Assembly: GCA_025055765.1 (NCBI GenBank) | Contig: JANWWS010000040.1 | Location: 1-64,000, forward strand | Direction of reading: 5' to 3' | DNA from: Leptospiraceae bacterium | Lineage (GTDB): Bacteria; Spirochaetota; Leptospiria; Turneriellales; Turneriellaceae | DNA: 64,000 nucleotides | In this document: in pieces, positions 54,594 through 62,920 of the stretch | Numbering within the stretch: position 1 is the first letter of the stretch | How the letters are laid out: each line of letters starts with the position of its first letter | Notes under the pieces: generated by a model | Database searches by the model: none | Told to the model about the DNA's origin: nothing | What the model saw: only the letters and a program-made list of their open reading frames with translations | Program-made: the position numbers and the translations under genes

Positions 54594-55704
54594 GCTCGCG
54601 CAGTTTTGGAGCCAAAGACTCTCCCCTGATTTTTCTTTAAGGGACCATGAAAAATACCTTTATACCCCTTTAGACGCCATTTCCTTTGGTATATCTCCCA
54701 AGGAGCCTTGGCACAGGGCCCTGGGGGATGTGGTTTTCCATAACGGCTATCTCGCCCAGGGTGACGTATTGGGTATGGAAGATGCCCCCGCCTTCCTACA
54801 AGAAAAATATCTCAGCTTGCGCCAAAAAGAAGATGATTTCCTTTGTCGCTACAACCTGGCCTACTCACCCGCCTTTTATTACCTACCTCTGCGCCAAAAT
54901 AATAGCAAAATTACGATAGCCGACTCTGAAAGACGCCACGCTGTGGCAACCTCTCTCCTCTGCTACATACCTCCGGGAGCAGAGCACTACCTGGAAATCC
55001 ATAATATGGCCCAAGAAACACGGCTATCTCACTGCCATATAGTGGTTTTTCTTGCTTCAGGCTCAAAACTCCAGCTTTTGTTAATTCATGAATTAGACGA
55101 GCCAAGCCAAAGCATAGTTCATCTACACTTCATCTTAAGCGTAGAAAGCCAAGCCGTGGTCTATGATCTCCAACTCTCGGGTAAACTAAGCCGCACAAGT
55201 ATAGAAGCAGATCTTGAAGGAGAAAGAAGTTTTTTTTCCCTAAATGGCCTTTTGCTGGGACGTGGTGAAGAACATCGCGACAGCACAAGTCTTTTAATCC
55301 ACCGCTCCTCCTATAGCGAGAGCAAAACCCTGTGTTTATCTCTTTTAAACAACAAGGCAAGCTCTGCCATTACCGGTAATATAGTAGTAGAGCCGAGAAT
55401 TCGGGAGGCCAAAGCTCACCAACTCTTGCGTTCCCTTCTTCTCAGTGATGATGCCAAGGCCTTTTGCCGTCCCCAATTAGAAATAGGATCTCATGAGGTA
55501 AACTGCTCCCACGGATCTTCGATAGGAGAACTCGACCAAGAAGCTCTCTACTACTTGCAAAGCCGCGGTGTAAGTAAAGAGGAGGCCCGACAGCTCCTTC
55601 TAAAAGCTGCAACAGCTCACTTGCTTCAAGACCTTGCCCCCATTTTTTTGCCAACAACCCAAGAGAGGCTTAACTATTATTTAAAAGAGGTCGCTTATGG
55701 ATAA
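54556..55704 (+). CDS. sufD: Suf assembly protein SufD
   Basis: A 382-residue SufB paralogue. The C-terminal half has HLLRSLLL-like segments (HQLLRSLLLSDDAKAFCRPQ), VNCSHGSSIGELDQEALYYL and ALYYLQSRGVSKEEARQLLL, which identify the family; the conserved histidine of SufD corresponds to that in CSHGSS. The N-terminal half is more divergent. The start is inside sufC, and ATG 54562 is also possible. It overlaps the SufT-like gene by 8 bases. Confidence 0.92.
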   Translation: MAMISTKTNSLLELAQFWSQRLSPDFSLRDHEKYLYTPLDAISFGISPKEPWHRALGDVVFHNGYLAQGDVLGMEDAPAFLQEKYLSLRQKEDDFLCRYNLAYSPAFYYLPLRQNNSKITIADSERRHAVATSLLCYIPPGAEHYLEIHNMAQETRLSHCHIVVFLASGSKLQLLLIHELDEPSQSIVHLHFILSVESQAVVYDLQLSGKLSRTSIEADLEGERSFFSLNGLLLGRGEEHRDSTSLLIHRSSYSESKTLCLSLLNNKASSAITGNIVVEPRIREAKAHQLLRSLLLSDDAKAFCRPQLEIGSHEVNCSHGSSIGELDQEALYYLQSRGVSKEEARQLLLKAATAHLLQDLAPIFLPTTQERLNYYLKEVAYG

Positions 55705-56056
55705 TTTGGCCAAGGTAAATGAAAACAACGTGGATGAGGCAAAAGAAGCACGGCAAAATATCCAGGAAGAAGTAATTGAAGTCTTACGTACCTGCTATGA
55801 TCCAGAAATCCCCCTGAATATTTATGACCTTGGTCTTATTTATAATGTAGATGTGAGCCCCGAAGGCTTTGTGCGCATTGATATGACACTCACCTCACCA
55901 AACTGCCCTTCCATAGAAAGCCTACCTCTTGAAGTAGAAGAGAAAGTACGCCAAATAGATGGAGTAACAGGGGTGGATGTACGCCTCGTATGGGACCCCC
56001 CGTTCCATATAGGTATGATGTCTGACGAGGCTAAACTTGCCCTTGGCCTTTTATAG
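55697..56056 (+). CDS. SufT-like MIP18/DUF59 protein
   Basis: A 119-residue DUF59 protein related to SufT/PaaD/MIP18, involved in the maturation of iron-sulfur proteins. Signature: EVLRTCYDPEIPLNIYDLGL (about 28-47, with the conserved cysteine and DPEIP) and MTLTSPNCPSIESLP. Last gene of the suf operon; a cysteine desulfurase (sufS) and sufE/sufU are missing from the cluster. Confidence 0.9.
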   Translation: MDNLAKVNENNVDEAKEARQNIQEEVIEVLRTCYDPEIPLNIYDLGLIYNVDVSPEGFVRIDMTLTSPNCPSIESLPLEVEEKVRQIDGVTGVDVRLVWDPPFHIGMMSDEAKLALGLL

Positions 56057-56098
56057 CATCAGCACTTGACAGGCTGAGATTTAAGCAGAGTTGAAGCC

Positions 56099-57082
56099 AT
56101 GATTATCCTCACAGGGGGGTGTGGTTTTATTGGCAGTGCCACTCTTTGGGCACTCAATAAGCTTGGCAGAAAAGATGTCCTAATAGTAGATAATTTAGGC
56201 CACAGCGAAAAATGGAGAAATCTTGTGTCATTAACCTTTCGAGATTACATACATAAAGACAAATTTTGGTATGAGCTGCAGAAAAAAAAGCTACCTCGTT
56301 TTATTGATGGTGTCCTCCATTTGGGGGCATGCTCATGCACAACAGAGAGCGACGCAGACTACCTTTACCGCAACAACTACCTTTATACGAAACACTTAGC
56401 AGAATACTGCTTACAGCATGGCATTCGGTTTATCTATGCCTCTAGCGGAGCCACTTACGGCAAGGGAGAATTTGGCTTTAGTGATGATGAGGAAACCACC
56501 CGCAAACTAAGGCCCCTTAACATGTATGGTTACTCAAAACACCTCTTTGATTTACTAGCTCTTGAAAAAGGCTATTTTGAAAAAATAGTTGGGCTTAAGT
56601 TCTTTAATGTGTATGGTCCCAATGAATTTCACAAAGGGGATATGCGCAGTGTCGTAACCAAAGCCTTTGAACAAATTAGCGCAACAGGAAAATTAAAACT
56701 CTTTCGTTCATATCGAAGTGATTATCCCGATGGGGGTCAAATGAGAGACTTTATTTACGTAAAGGACGTTGTCAAAGTGATTATTTTTTTCCTAGAGAAC
56801 CCTCGTATCAATGGCTTGTTCAATTTAGGCAGTGGAGAGGCTAGAACCTGGAACAGCTTAGCGGAGGCCGTCTTTTCTGCTATGGGAAAAAAAACCAATA
56901 TTGAGTATATTGATATGCCCCCCTCCCTGGAAAAAAACTACCAATATTATACAGAAGCTAAAATGGACAAACTGCGGCAGGCAGGTTATCGGGAAAAGTT
57001 TTATAGCCTCGAGGAAGGTGTACACGATTACATCCGGAATTATCTAATGCAAGACTATCCCTATCTTGTAAGCAAAAGTTAA
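56099..57082 (+). CDS. hldD: ADP-heptose 6-epimerase
   Basis: A 327-residue short-chain dehydrogenase-type epimerase that converts ADP-D,D-heptose to ADP-L,D-heptose for the LPS inner core. NADP-binding GGCGFIGSATLWALNKLG at the start, catalytic YGYSK (about 140), and FNVYGPNEFHKGDMRSV with GGQMRDFIYVKDVV, all family specific. Presence implies heptose-containing LPS, as in Leptospira. Followed after one base by the GST gene. Confidence 0.93.
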   Translation: MIILTGGCGFIGSATLWALNKLGRKDVLIVDNLGHSEKWRNLVSLTFRDYIHKDKFWYELQKKKLPRFIDGVLHLGACSCTTESDADYLYRNNYLYTKHLAEYCLQHGIRFIYASSGATYGKGEFGFSDDEETTRKLRPLNMYGYSKHLFDLLALEKGYFEKIVGLKFFNVYGPNEFHKGDMRSVVTKAFEQISATGKLKLFRSYRSDYPDGGQMRDFIYVKDVVKVIIFFLENPRINGLFNLGSGEARTWNSLAEAVFSAMGKKTNIEYIDMPPSLEKNYQYYTEAKMDKLRQAGYREKFYSLEEGVHDYIRNYLMQDYPYLVSKS

Positions 57083-57083
57083 T

Positions 57084-57704
57084 ATGGTCCTCTACGGCAC
57101 CTATACCTCCCCCTTCGTGCGAAAAGTAAGACTTGCCCTTCACTTCACTGGGCTTGCCAAAAATGTAGAATTCCGCCTAGTAGAGACAAATCCTACAATC
57201 CCAAATTTAAATTATGCGCAAAAAAACCCACTTATGCGGGTACCTGCTCTTGAGCTCGAAAATGGCATGATTTTAGCCGACAGTAAGCTTATATGTCGCT
57301 ACCTCGATGAACTTTCGCCCAACACTATATTACCCACAGGCCATGACAAATGGCGGGTAGAATCCCGTCATTTTTTAGCTGATGGCGCCCTGGACTCAGC
57401 GGTACTCATTCGCTATGAGGAAGCTCTTCGCCCCAAGGAGAAGCTCTGGCCTGAATGGATAAAGGGCCAGGAGGAAAAAATCCGTAAGACACTAAGCTTT
57501 TTGCAAGGGTATCTTGATGAGATGAAAGACCGATACTACCTAGATAGCCTTGCGCTTCATTGTCTTTTAGGCTATCTTAAATTTCGTGGCATCTGTAAAT
57601 CGTGGGAGGAAGACTTTCCCAAACTTGCTGATTATTATACGACCAACGAAAAAAAAGAAGCTTTTTGCCAAACTGCCCCTGACTATGCCCAAAGGGGGAG
57701 TTGA
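57084..57704 (+). CDS. Glutathione S-transferase family protein
   Basis: A 206-residue GST-like protein. The N-terminal thioredoxin-like part has LYGTYTSPFVRKVRLAL and NPLMRVPALELENG, with the glutathione-binding DSKLICRYL block (about 66). The C-terminal helical domain includes WPEWIKGQEEKIRKTLSFL and DSLALHCLLGYLKF. The function (detoxification or other) is unclear. The stop lies 19 bases inside the tRNA-Leu gene on the other strand. One base separates it from hldD. Confidence 0.88.
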   Translation: MVLYGTYTSPFVRKVRLALHFTGLAKNVEFRLVETNPTIPNLNYAQKNPLMRVPALELENGMILADSKLICRYLDELSPNTILPTGHDKWRVESRHFLADGALDSAVLIRYEEALRPKEKLWPEWIKGQEEKIRKTLSFLQGYLDEMKDRYYLDSLALHCLLGYLKFRGICKSWEEDFPKLADYYTTNEKKEAFCQTAPDYAQRGS

Positions 57705-57769
57705 ACCCCCACGAGGTTGCCCTCACTGGTACCTGAAACCAGCGCGTCTACCAATTCCGCCATCTGGGC
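57686..57769 (-). tRNA. tRNA-Leu (anticodon CAG)
   Basis: An 84-nt class II tRNA. The acceptor GCCCAGA pairs with TTTGGGC with one G-U; the anticodon stem CTGGT/ACCAG encloses the loop TTCAGGT with anticodon CAG; a variable arm (TGAGGGCAACCTCG) and a T-arm with GGGGGTTCAACTCCCCC complete the fold. The 3' CCA is not encoded. The 3' end overlaps the GST gene on the opposite strand. A TTGACA box lies 33 bases upstream. Confidence 0.95.
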
Positions 57770-57802
57770 TTTCCCACCCATAGGCATAAGACATATAGCA
57801 CA

Positions 57803-57808
57803 TGTCAA
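57803..57808 (-). promoter_or_regulatory. -35 box upstream of tRNA-Leu
   Basis: TTGACA on the minus strand ends 33 bases before the tRNA 5' end. A good -10 box is not evident at 16-18 spacing, so the assignment is tentative. The rest of 57770-58043 shows no gene. Confidence 0.35.
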
Positions 57809-58043
57809 GGATTTTATCATTTTCATGCCATGGAGAGTTAGATTCGAAAAACCGGCTAGGGCTTTAAAACGGCTCTTTGGAAAAAGATCCTGACATCCAA
57901 ATTTTTTTGCTGGCCCTAATCCAAGGCTTATCGGGAACTATTGTACTAGCGCCCGAAAAAAGCGCCTAATAATTGCTGGCTCGGTCCATCACAAGAGTAA
58001 AGAGGGCTATTTCCCTTAAAGTAAGGTCTATGCCCCCACAGCT

Positions 58044-58973
58044 CTAGCGCTCCAGCTCCTGGGCAACAAAACCCTCAAGGGAAAGATAGCGCTCACCTGT
58101 GTCGTAGTTTACCGTGAGGATTTTTTTAGGGGGATGCAGTTCCCGAATTTTTTTAGCCACGGCCGCCAAGGCCGCTCCCGTGGAGATGCCCACCAAAAGA
58201 CCTTCTTTACGAGCACATAGCTGGGCATAGTGGTAGGCATCTTCCTTCGTGACCGTAATAACCCCATCTAATAAATCTTTGCGTAAGATGGGGGGTATAA
58301 AACCGGCCCCTATCCCTTGAATGGCATGAGGACCAGGTTTTCCGCCACTTAACACCGCCGAAGCCTCTGGCTCCACAGCCCAGATCTGAAGGGAGGGCCA
58401 TTTTTGTTTTAAGATCTCCGCCATGGCTGTTATATGCCCCCCTGTACCTACACCTGTGATGATATAATCAAAACCATCAGGGAAATCCTGCAAAATTTCT
58501 TGTACCGTTGTTTGGCGGTGGATTTCCACATTGGCCGCATTTTCAAATTGCTGAGGCATCCAACTATTAGGTATGCTTTGGAGTAGCTCATGGGCCTTTT
58601 CGATAGCTCCCCGCATACCTTTTTCACGGGGAGTTAACACGAATTCGGCACCAAAGGCGGCCATGATCTGCCGTCTTTCCACGGACATGGACTCGGGCAT
58701 CACCAAAACAACACGATAGCCTTTCACCGCCCCTACCATGGCAAGGCCTACCCCCGTATTGCCCGAGGTTGGTTCCACAATAACCCCTCCTGGTTTCAAA
58801 AGCCCTCTTCTTTCTGCATCCTCCACCATAGAAAGGGCAATCCGGTCCTTGATACTCCCCCCCGGGTTCTGCTTTTCTAACTTAATCCACACCTCAAATT
58901 CCGCCGGGAATAACCGCTCGAGACGCAAATGGGGTGTTGCACCAATAAGCTCTAAGACATTTTGGACCTTCAT
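58044..58973 (-). CDS. cysK: Cysteine synthase
   Basis: A 309-residue PLP enzyme making cysteine from O-acetylserine and sulfide. PLP lysine in [14 protein letters not shown] (about 42), [13 protein letters not shown] (about 67) and the C-terminal [13 protein letters not shown] and [10 protein letters not shown] glycine loops are all present. Full length, monocistronic. Could be CysM-like, but the SGNTG and GVGTGG motifs and length fit CysK. Confidence 0.93.
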   Translation of the reverse strand: MKVQNVLELIGATPHLRLERLFPAEFEVWIKLEKQNPGGSIKDRIALSMVEDAERRGLLKPGGVIVEPTSGNTGVGLAMVGAVKGYRVVLVMPESMSVERRQIMAAFGAEFVLTPREKGMRGAIEKAHELLQSIPNSWMPQQFENAANVEIHRQTTVQEILQDFPDGFDYIITGVGTGGHITAMAEILKQKWPSLQIWAVEPEASAVLSGGKPGPHAIQGIGAGFIPPILRKDLLDGVITVTKEDAYHYAQLCARKEGLLVGISTGAALAAVAKKIRELHPPKKILTVNYDTGERYLSLEGFVAQELER

Positions 58974-59056
58974 GGCAATCTTGCTATCTCCGTCTTATAT
59001 ATCGTACAAACATCTAGTTTTAAAGACGAACTCGCTGTCAAGAACAGAAAAAAATT

Positions 59057-59086
59057 TGGACTCAATATAATCATATGCATATAATT
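59057..59086 (+). promoter_or_regulatory. Strong sigma70-type promoter before leuA
   Basis: TTGGAC (59057-59062) and TATAAT (59081-59086) are separated by 18 bases. The -10 is a consensus match. Expected initiation, six to eight bases on, is at about 59093, which is the A of the ATG opening a small ORF. Confidence 0.65.
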
Positions 59087-59092
59087 GTATTA

Positions 59093-59176
59093 TGTGGGCA
59101 AAATGCCGGACTCCTCAACAAGCTCAGCTTCGCGTTTTTCTATTTCTACGCCCGTAAGGGCGTTCTTGGTACTTAG
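59093..59176 (+). CDS. Possible leaderless leader peptide of leuA
   Basis: A 27-codon ORF between the promoter and leuA. It carries two adjacent leucine codons (CTC CTC, codons 7-8), two more leucines, and a phenylalanine/tyrosine-rich stretch (FAFFYFY). A stem-loop of ACGCCC/GGGCGT (59148-59163, GTAA loop) lies over codons 19-24. Such an arrangement suggests transcription attenuation by charged tRNA supply, but no U-run follows the stem. Without comparative data it may be chance. Confidence 0.3.
   Translation, partial: CGQNAGLLNKLSFAFFYFYARKGVLGT
59148..59163 (+). promoter_or_regulatory. Stem-loop in leuA leader
   Basis: ACGCCC, GTAA loop, GGGCGT: a perfect six-base-pair hairpin with a GNRA-type tetraloop, 49 bases before the leuA ATG. 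A Shine-Dalgarno AAAGGAG precedes leuA. It lacks a T-run, so it may be an anti-structure or a stabiliser rather than a terminator. Confidence 0.45.
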
Positions 59177-59211
59177 CTTAAGCCAGCAAGAGAAAAGTAA
59201 AAGGAGTTTTT

Positions 59212-60912
59212 ATGAAAAAAGAGGTAGTTCAAAAATACCGGCCATATAGGCCCATAGAATTAAAAGATCGCACTTGGCCTGATAGGACTATTGATAAAGC
59301 ACCGCTGTGGTGTAGTGTCGATCTACGAGATGGCAACCAGGCCCTTATCTACCCCATGAGTATACGGCAGAAAACGGAGTTTTTTGAGACTCTAGTCAAA
59401 ATTGGTTTTCGCCATATTGAAGTGGGATTTCCGGCTGCTTCGGAAATTGAGTATCGCTTTCTGAGAAAAATTATTGAAGAAAAGCTTATCCCTGAGCAGG
59501 TCACGATTCAAGTTTTAACCCAAGCGCGGGAACACCTCATCCGGCGTACCTTTGAAGCTTTGGCTGGTGTGCCCAAAGCCATCGTCCATCTCTATAATTC
59601 CACCTCCACTCTGCAAAGAGATGTGGTTTTTGGCATGGACAAAGATGGCATCATCAATTTAGCAGTACAGGGAACAAAACTTATAAAAAAGCTAACGAAA
59701 GAATACGGTCTCAACATAACATTAGAGTACAGCCCGGAAAGTTTTACAGGCACAGAGTGTGACTTTGCTGTGGAAATTTGTACTCGTGTTATGGAGGAAT
59801 GGGAACCTGATCCACACAACAAGATAATACTTAATTTACCCGCCACGGTTGAGATGACCACCCCCAACATCTATGCTGATCAAGTAGAGTATTTTATCCG
59901 CCATATCCCCCACCGTGAGCTTGCTATCATTAGTCTACACACGCATAACGACCGTGGCACTGCCGTCGCAGCAACAGAACTTGGCTTAATGGCGGGAGCC
60001 GATAGGGTAGAGGGTACTCTTTTTGGAAATGGGGAGCGCACCGGAAATGTGGATATCGTGACTTTGGCGTTAAATATGCTTACCCAAGGGGTTGACCCAG
60101 AACTCGATTTAAGTGACATTAACCACCTTGTGGAGGTTTTTGAGCGCAATACAGGAATGGAAGTCCATCCCCGCCATCCCTATGCAGGGGATCTGGTCTT
60201 TACTGCCTTTAGTGGCTCCCACCAAGATGCCATAAACAAAGGCATGAAGGCCTACCGTGAACGCCAGAGCAAGTATTGGGAGGTACCCTATCTGCCTATC
60301 GACCCCCAGGACATTGGGCGAACTTACGACTCTATTATACGCATTAACAGCCAGTCCGGAAAAGGGGGGGTCGCCTATGTCATGGAGCATGACTTTGGCT
60401 TCTGCTTACCCAAAACCATGCATCCAGAATTTGCTGCTATAATTCAAAAAATAGCGGAAGAACAAGGAGGGGAGATCTTACCCGAAGAAATTTATGAGGC
60501 TTTTAAACGGGAATATTTAGACCGGAAACTCCCCTTTGAACTTTTGCACATTACCACAGGAAGAGGAGATTTAGAGGAACAAGAGATTGAGGTGGAGCTC
60601 GAGGTTCTTTACGCAGGAGAAAAGTTGCATTTGGTGGGTCGCGGCAACGGCCCCTTAGACAGTATTCGCCATGCGCTGGTCTCCTCAGGACTTATTAATT
60701 TCAACATAAAAAACTATAGTGAGCATTCTCTTTCTGAAGGCTCGGATTCCAAAGCAATAGCCTATATTCAGGTAGAACGAGCCGATGGTGCCACTTTTTA
60801 CGGGGTGGGGATATCCCCCAACATTGGTCGTGCTTCGGTAGAGGCGCTTTTTTCTGCTGTTAACCGGGCTTTTGCCCATCTACCAGCAAAAAAACTGCTT
60901 TATCTTTCTTAA
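59212..60912 (+). CDS. leuA: 2-isopropylmalate synthase (LeuA type 2)
   Basis: A 566-residue enzyme committing ketoisovalerate and acetyl-CoA to leucine synthesis. The N-terminus (KYRPYRPIELKDRTWPDRTI) and length match the fungal/actinobacterial-like LeuA2 class. The catalytic barrel starts with SVDLRDGNQALIYPM (about 36-50) and has ISLHTHNDRGTAVAA with metal-binding histidines. The C-terminal regulatory domain (ADGATFYGVGISPNIGRASV) binds leucine for feedback. With ilvC it belongs to branched-chain amino-acid synthesis. Confidence 0.96.
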   Translation: MKKEVVQKYRPYRPIELKDRTWPDRTIDKAPLWCSVDLRDGNQALIYPMSIRQKTEFFETLVKIGFRHIEVGFPAASEIEYRFLRKIIEEKLIPEQVTIQVLTQAREHLIRRTFEALAGVPKAIVHLYNSTSTLQRDVVFGMDKDGIINLAVQGTKLIKKLTKEYGLNITLEYSPESFTGTECDFAVEICTRVMEEWEPDPHNKIILNLPATVEMTTPNIYADQVEYFIRHIPHRELAIISLHTHNDRGTAVAATELGLMAGADRVEGTLFGNGERTGNVDIVTLALNMLTQGVDPELDLSDINHLVEVFERNTGMEVHPRHPYAGDLVFTAFSGSHQDAINKGMKAYRERQSKYWEVPYLPIDPQDIGRTYDSIIRINSQSGKGGVAYVMEHDFGFCLPKTMHPEFAAIIQKIAEEQGGEILPEEIYEAFKREYLDRKLPFELLHITTGRGDLEEQEIEVELEVLYAGEKLHLVGRGNGPLDSIRHALVSSGLINFNIKNYSEHSLSEGSDSKAIAYIQVERADGATFYGVGISPNIGRASVEALFSAVNRAFAHLPAKKLLYLS

Positions 60913-60940
60913 AAAATGCCGAGAGTCAAAAAGGGGGCAT

Positions 60941-62920
60941 ATGCCAATTACAGTAAGTGGAATGGCCTCAGGCATCAATACCCACGAGATGGTGGAAAAA
61001 CTCGTGGAGCTTGAGAAAGCCCCCATAGAAAGACTACAGCAGAGTGAGAAAAGTTTAAAAGCAGAAAACGAAGCTCTCGAAGAGCTGCGCCGCAAAACAA
61101 AGAAACTGCAAGACAGCTTAAGGACTTTAAGTGGCTTTGAAGCAGCTTTTGAACAAAAAAAAGTAATATCAGATCCCCCTGGCTTTGTGGAGGGGATCGC
61201 CAATAAAAAAGCTCTGCCCGGCAATTATAAAATAGAAATCATAGCCCTAGCAAGCTCCCTTGCCTTTTCTAGTAAACCAATCAATAAAGATTTACGCATC
61301 AAAGGAGGGCGACTAGTTTTTAACAACAAGAGCGCAGAGTTTAAGGGTGGCTCACTAAGCGAATTTAGGGATTTCCTAAATAAATACTTTAAAGACGACA
61401 TTGGCGCCACAATTGTTCATTTGCAACAAGATCAGTCCATGTTAGTTATCGAAAGTAAGAAAACGGGACGAAATTCAGAATTAAAAATCGAAGATCCCGA
61501 TGGACTTCTCAACGAGCTTGACATGTATAAAAGCGGCCCTCCTCAATTGGAAAGCCAAGAGAAGAAAAATCCCCCTGAAGTATTCTCTCTTTTATTTGAT
61601 AAAAAAGACTTAAAAGTCCACAAAGGCCAATTTGGACTTTCCCCTGACAAAAAGACCTTAGAACTAAAAGCAAACTCCCTCGTAGAAATGGATCTCTCTA
61701 GGAATCCCGATATAGAAAAATTTGCGAAGCTTCGCTTTAGCTTTGAACCTAAAAAAAAGGAAGCAGAGCACAATAAAAAACAAAGTCCGTTATTTTTAGA
61801 GGAAGGCTACACGGAGACCATCCAAATCCGGGGCATTGAGCTCTCTACCTACACTATTGCAAGGGGGGGGGAGCGGCCCGCGCCCCCAAAAACTTCCAAG
61901 ACTACAGTCACCGTAGTCTATGATGGAGAAGAAGAAACCAAAGAAGTCGACACCGCAACGGAAATAGAGCTTTCACTTAAAAAAACTCCTAAAGGCTTAC
62001 GCTTTAGTAGCGCTGGCCAAGAAGTTCTCGTGGCCAACTTAAAAGCTCTGCCCCAAGAAACAACATCCCCCTCTACCTCAGAAAAAGGGGAGTTCCCCCA
62101 TCTCATACGCAAGGGTCAAAACGCGCGTATCCGTTTTTCAGGCGTTGAAATGGAAAGGGAAAGCAACGAAGATATAAAGGATTTGTTAGAGGGAGTGAGT
62201 CTTAATTTGCGCAAAGCTTCCCCCGGGGAGGAAATTGAAATTCGTATCGTAGCTAATTCAGACAAGGCCTTAGAGCAAATTAAGAGCTTTGTAGAAGCAT
62301 ATAATGAGCTTATTACCTATGCCCAAGATAGCACGCGCTCAGCAGAGATTAAAGAAGTGGGCAAATTTCACGAGATGAAACAAAAACAAGGTATTCTTGT
62401 TACGAACGCCACCGTGCGTTCCCTAATACAAGGACTTAAAATGCATGTCTCAAATCCCTATCCTTCCTCCAAAGAACCTAGATTCCGTATTCTAGCTGAC
62501 ATTGGCATAACTACGGGAGCCATAGGAGCCAAGTGGGAGGATATTTCCCGGGGACTCTTACAAATTAACGAAGAAAAACTTCAAGAGGTCCTAGCAAACC
62601 ATCCCCTTTCGGTAAAAGAATTGTTTGTGTCAGATACCAACAGCGACAATCGCCCCGACAATGGCTTTGCCTATACCACAGAGAAATTCCTCGAGCCCTA
62701 TACCCGCCTTACAGGTGGTATCATCACTACGCAAATCAATAACAACAAAGAAAAATTAAAACAAATAGCCAAAGAAATTGAGAAAGTTGAGCAGCATGCC
62801 AAGACCTACGAAAATAAGCTAAAACAAAAATTTGGCTACATGGAAGCTAATGTGGCCAAGCAGAAGGCCACTGGTAAATTTTTAAGCGATAGATTAAATC
62901 CCCCCAAGAAAGAGGATTAA
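60941..62920 (+). CDS. fliD: Flagellar filament cap protein FliD
   Basis: A 659-residue cap protein (HAP2) needed for flagellin polymerisation. The N-terminal coiled segment MPITVSGMASGINTHEMVEK then VELEKAPIERLQQSEKSLK is typical. The C-terminal FliD domain includes IKSFVEAYNELITYAQD, LADIGITTGAIGAKWEDISR and a terminal coiled coil. The middle, glutamate/lysine-rich part is variable and longer than in enteric FliD. ATG 60941 has AAAGGGGG before it. Distant from the other flagellar genes of the window. Confidence 0.93.
   Translation: MPITVSGMASGINTHEMVEKLVELEKAPIERLQQSEKSLKAENEALEELRRKTKKLQDSLRTLSGFEAAFEQKKVISDPPGFVEGIANKKALPGNYKIEIIALASSLAFSSKPINKDLRIKGGRLVFNNKSAEFKGGSLSEFRDFLNKYFKDDIGATIVHLQQDQSMLVIESKKTGRNSELKIEDPDGLLNELDMYKSGPPQLESQEKKNPPEVFSLLFDKKDLKVHKGQFGLSPDKKTLELKANSLVEMDLSRNPDIEKFAKLRFSFEPKKKEAEHNKKQSPLFLEEGYTETIQIRGIELSTYTIARGGERPAPPKTSKTTVTVVYDGEEETKEVDTATEIELSLKKTPKGLRFSSAGQEVLVANLKALPQETTSPSTSEKGEFPHLIRKGQNARIRFSGVEMERESNEDIKDLLEGVSLNLRKASPGEEIEIRIVANSDKALEQIKSFVEAYNELITYAQDSTRSAEIKEVGKFHEMKQKQGILVTNATVRSLIQGLKMHVSNPYPSSKEPRFRILADIGITTGAIGAKWEDISRGLLQINEEKLQEVLANHPLSVKELFVSDTNSDNRPDNGFAYTTEKFLEPYTRLTGGIITTQINNNKEKLKQIAKEIEKVEQHAKTYENKLKQKFGYMEANVAKQKATGKFLSDRLNPPKKED

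Noticed and set aside
57084-57704. GST gene as a pseudogene cut by the tRNA
   Set aside because: Both GST domains are complete and the length of 206 residues is normal; only the final few residues fall in the tRNA.
57955-57990. Terminator for cysK in 57955-57990
   Set aside because: GGCGC appears twice as a direct, not inverted, repeat around a T-run, so no hairpin forms.
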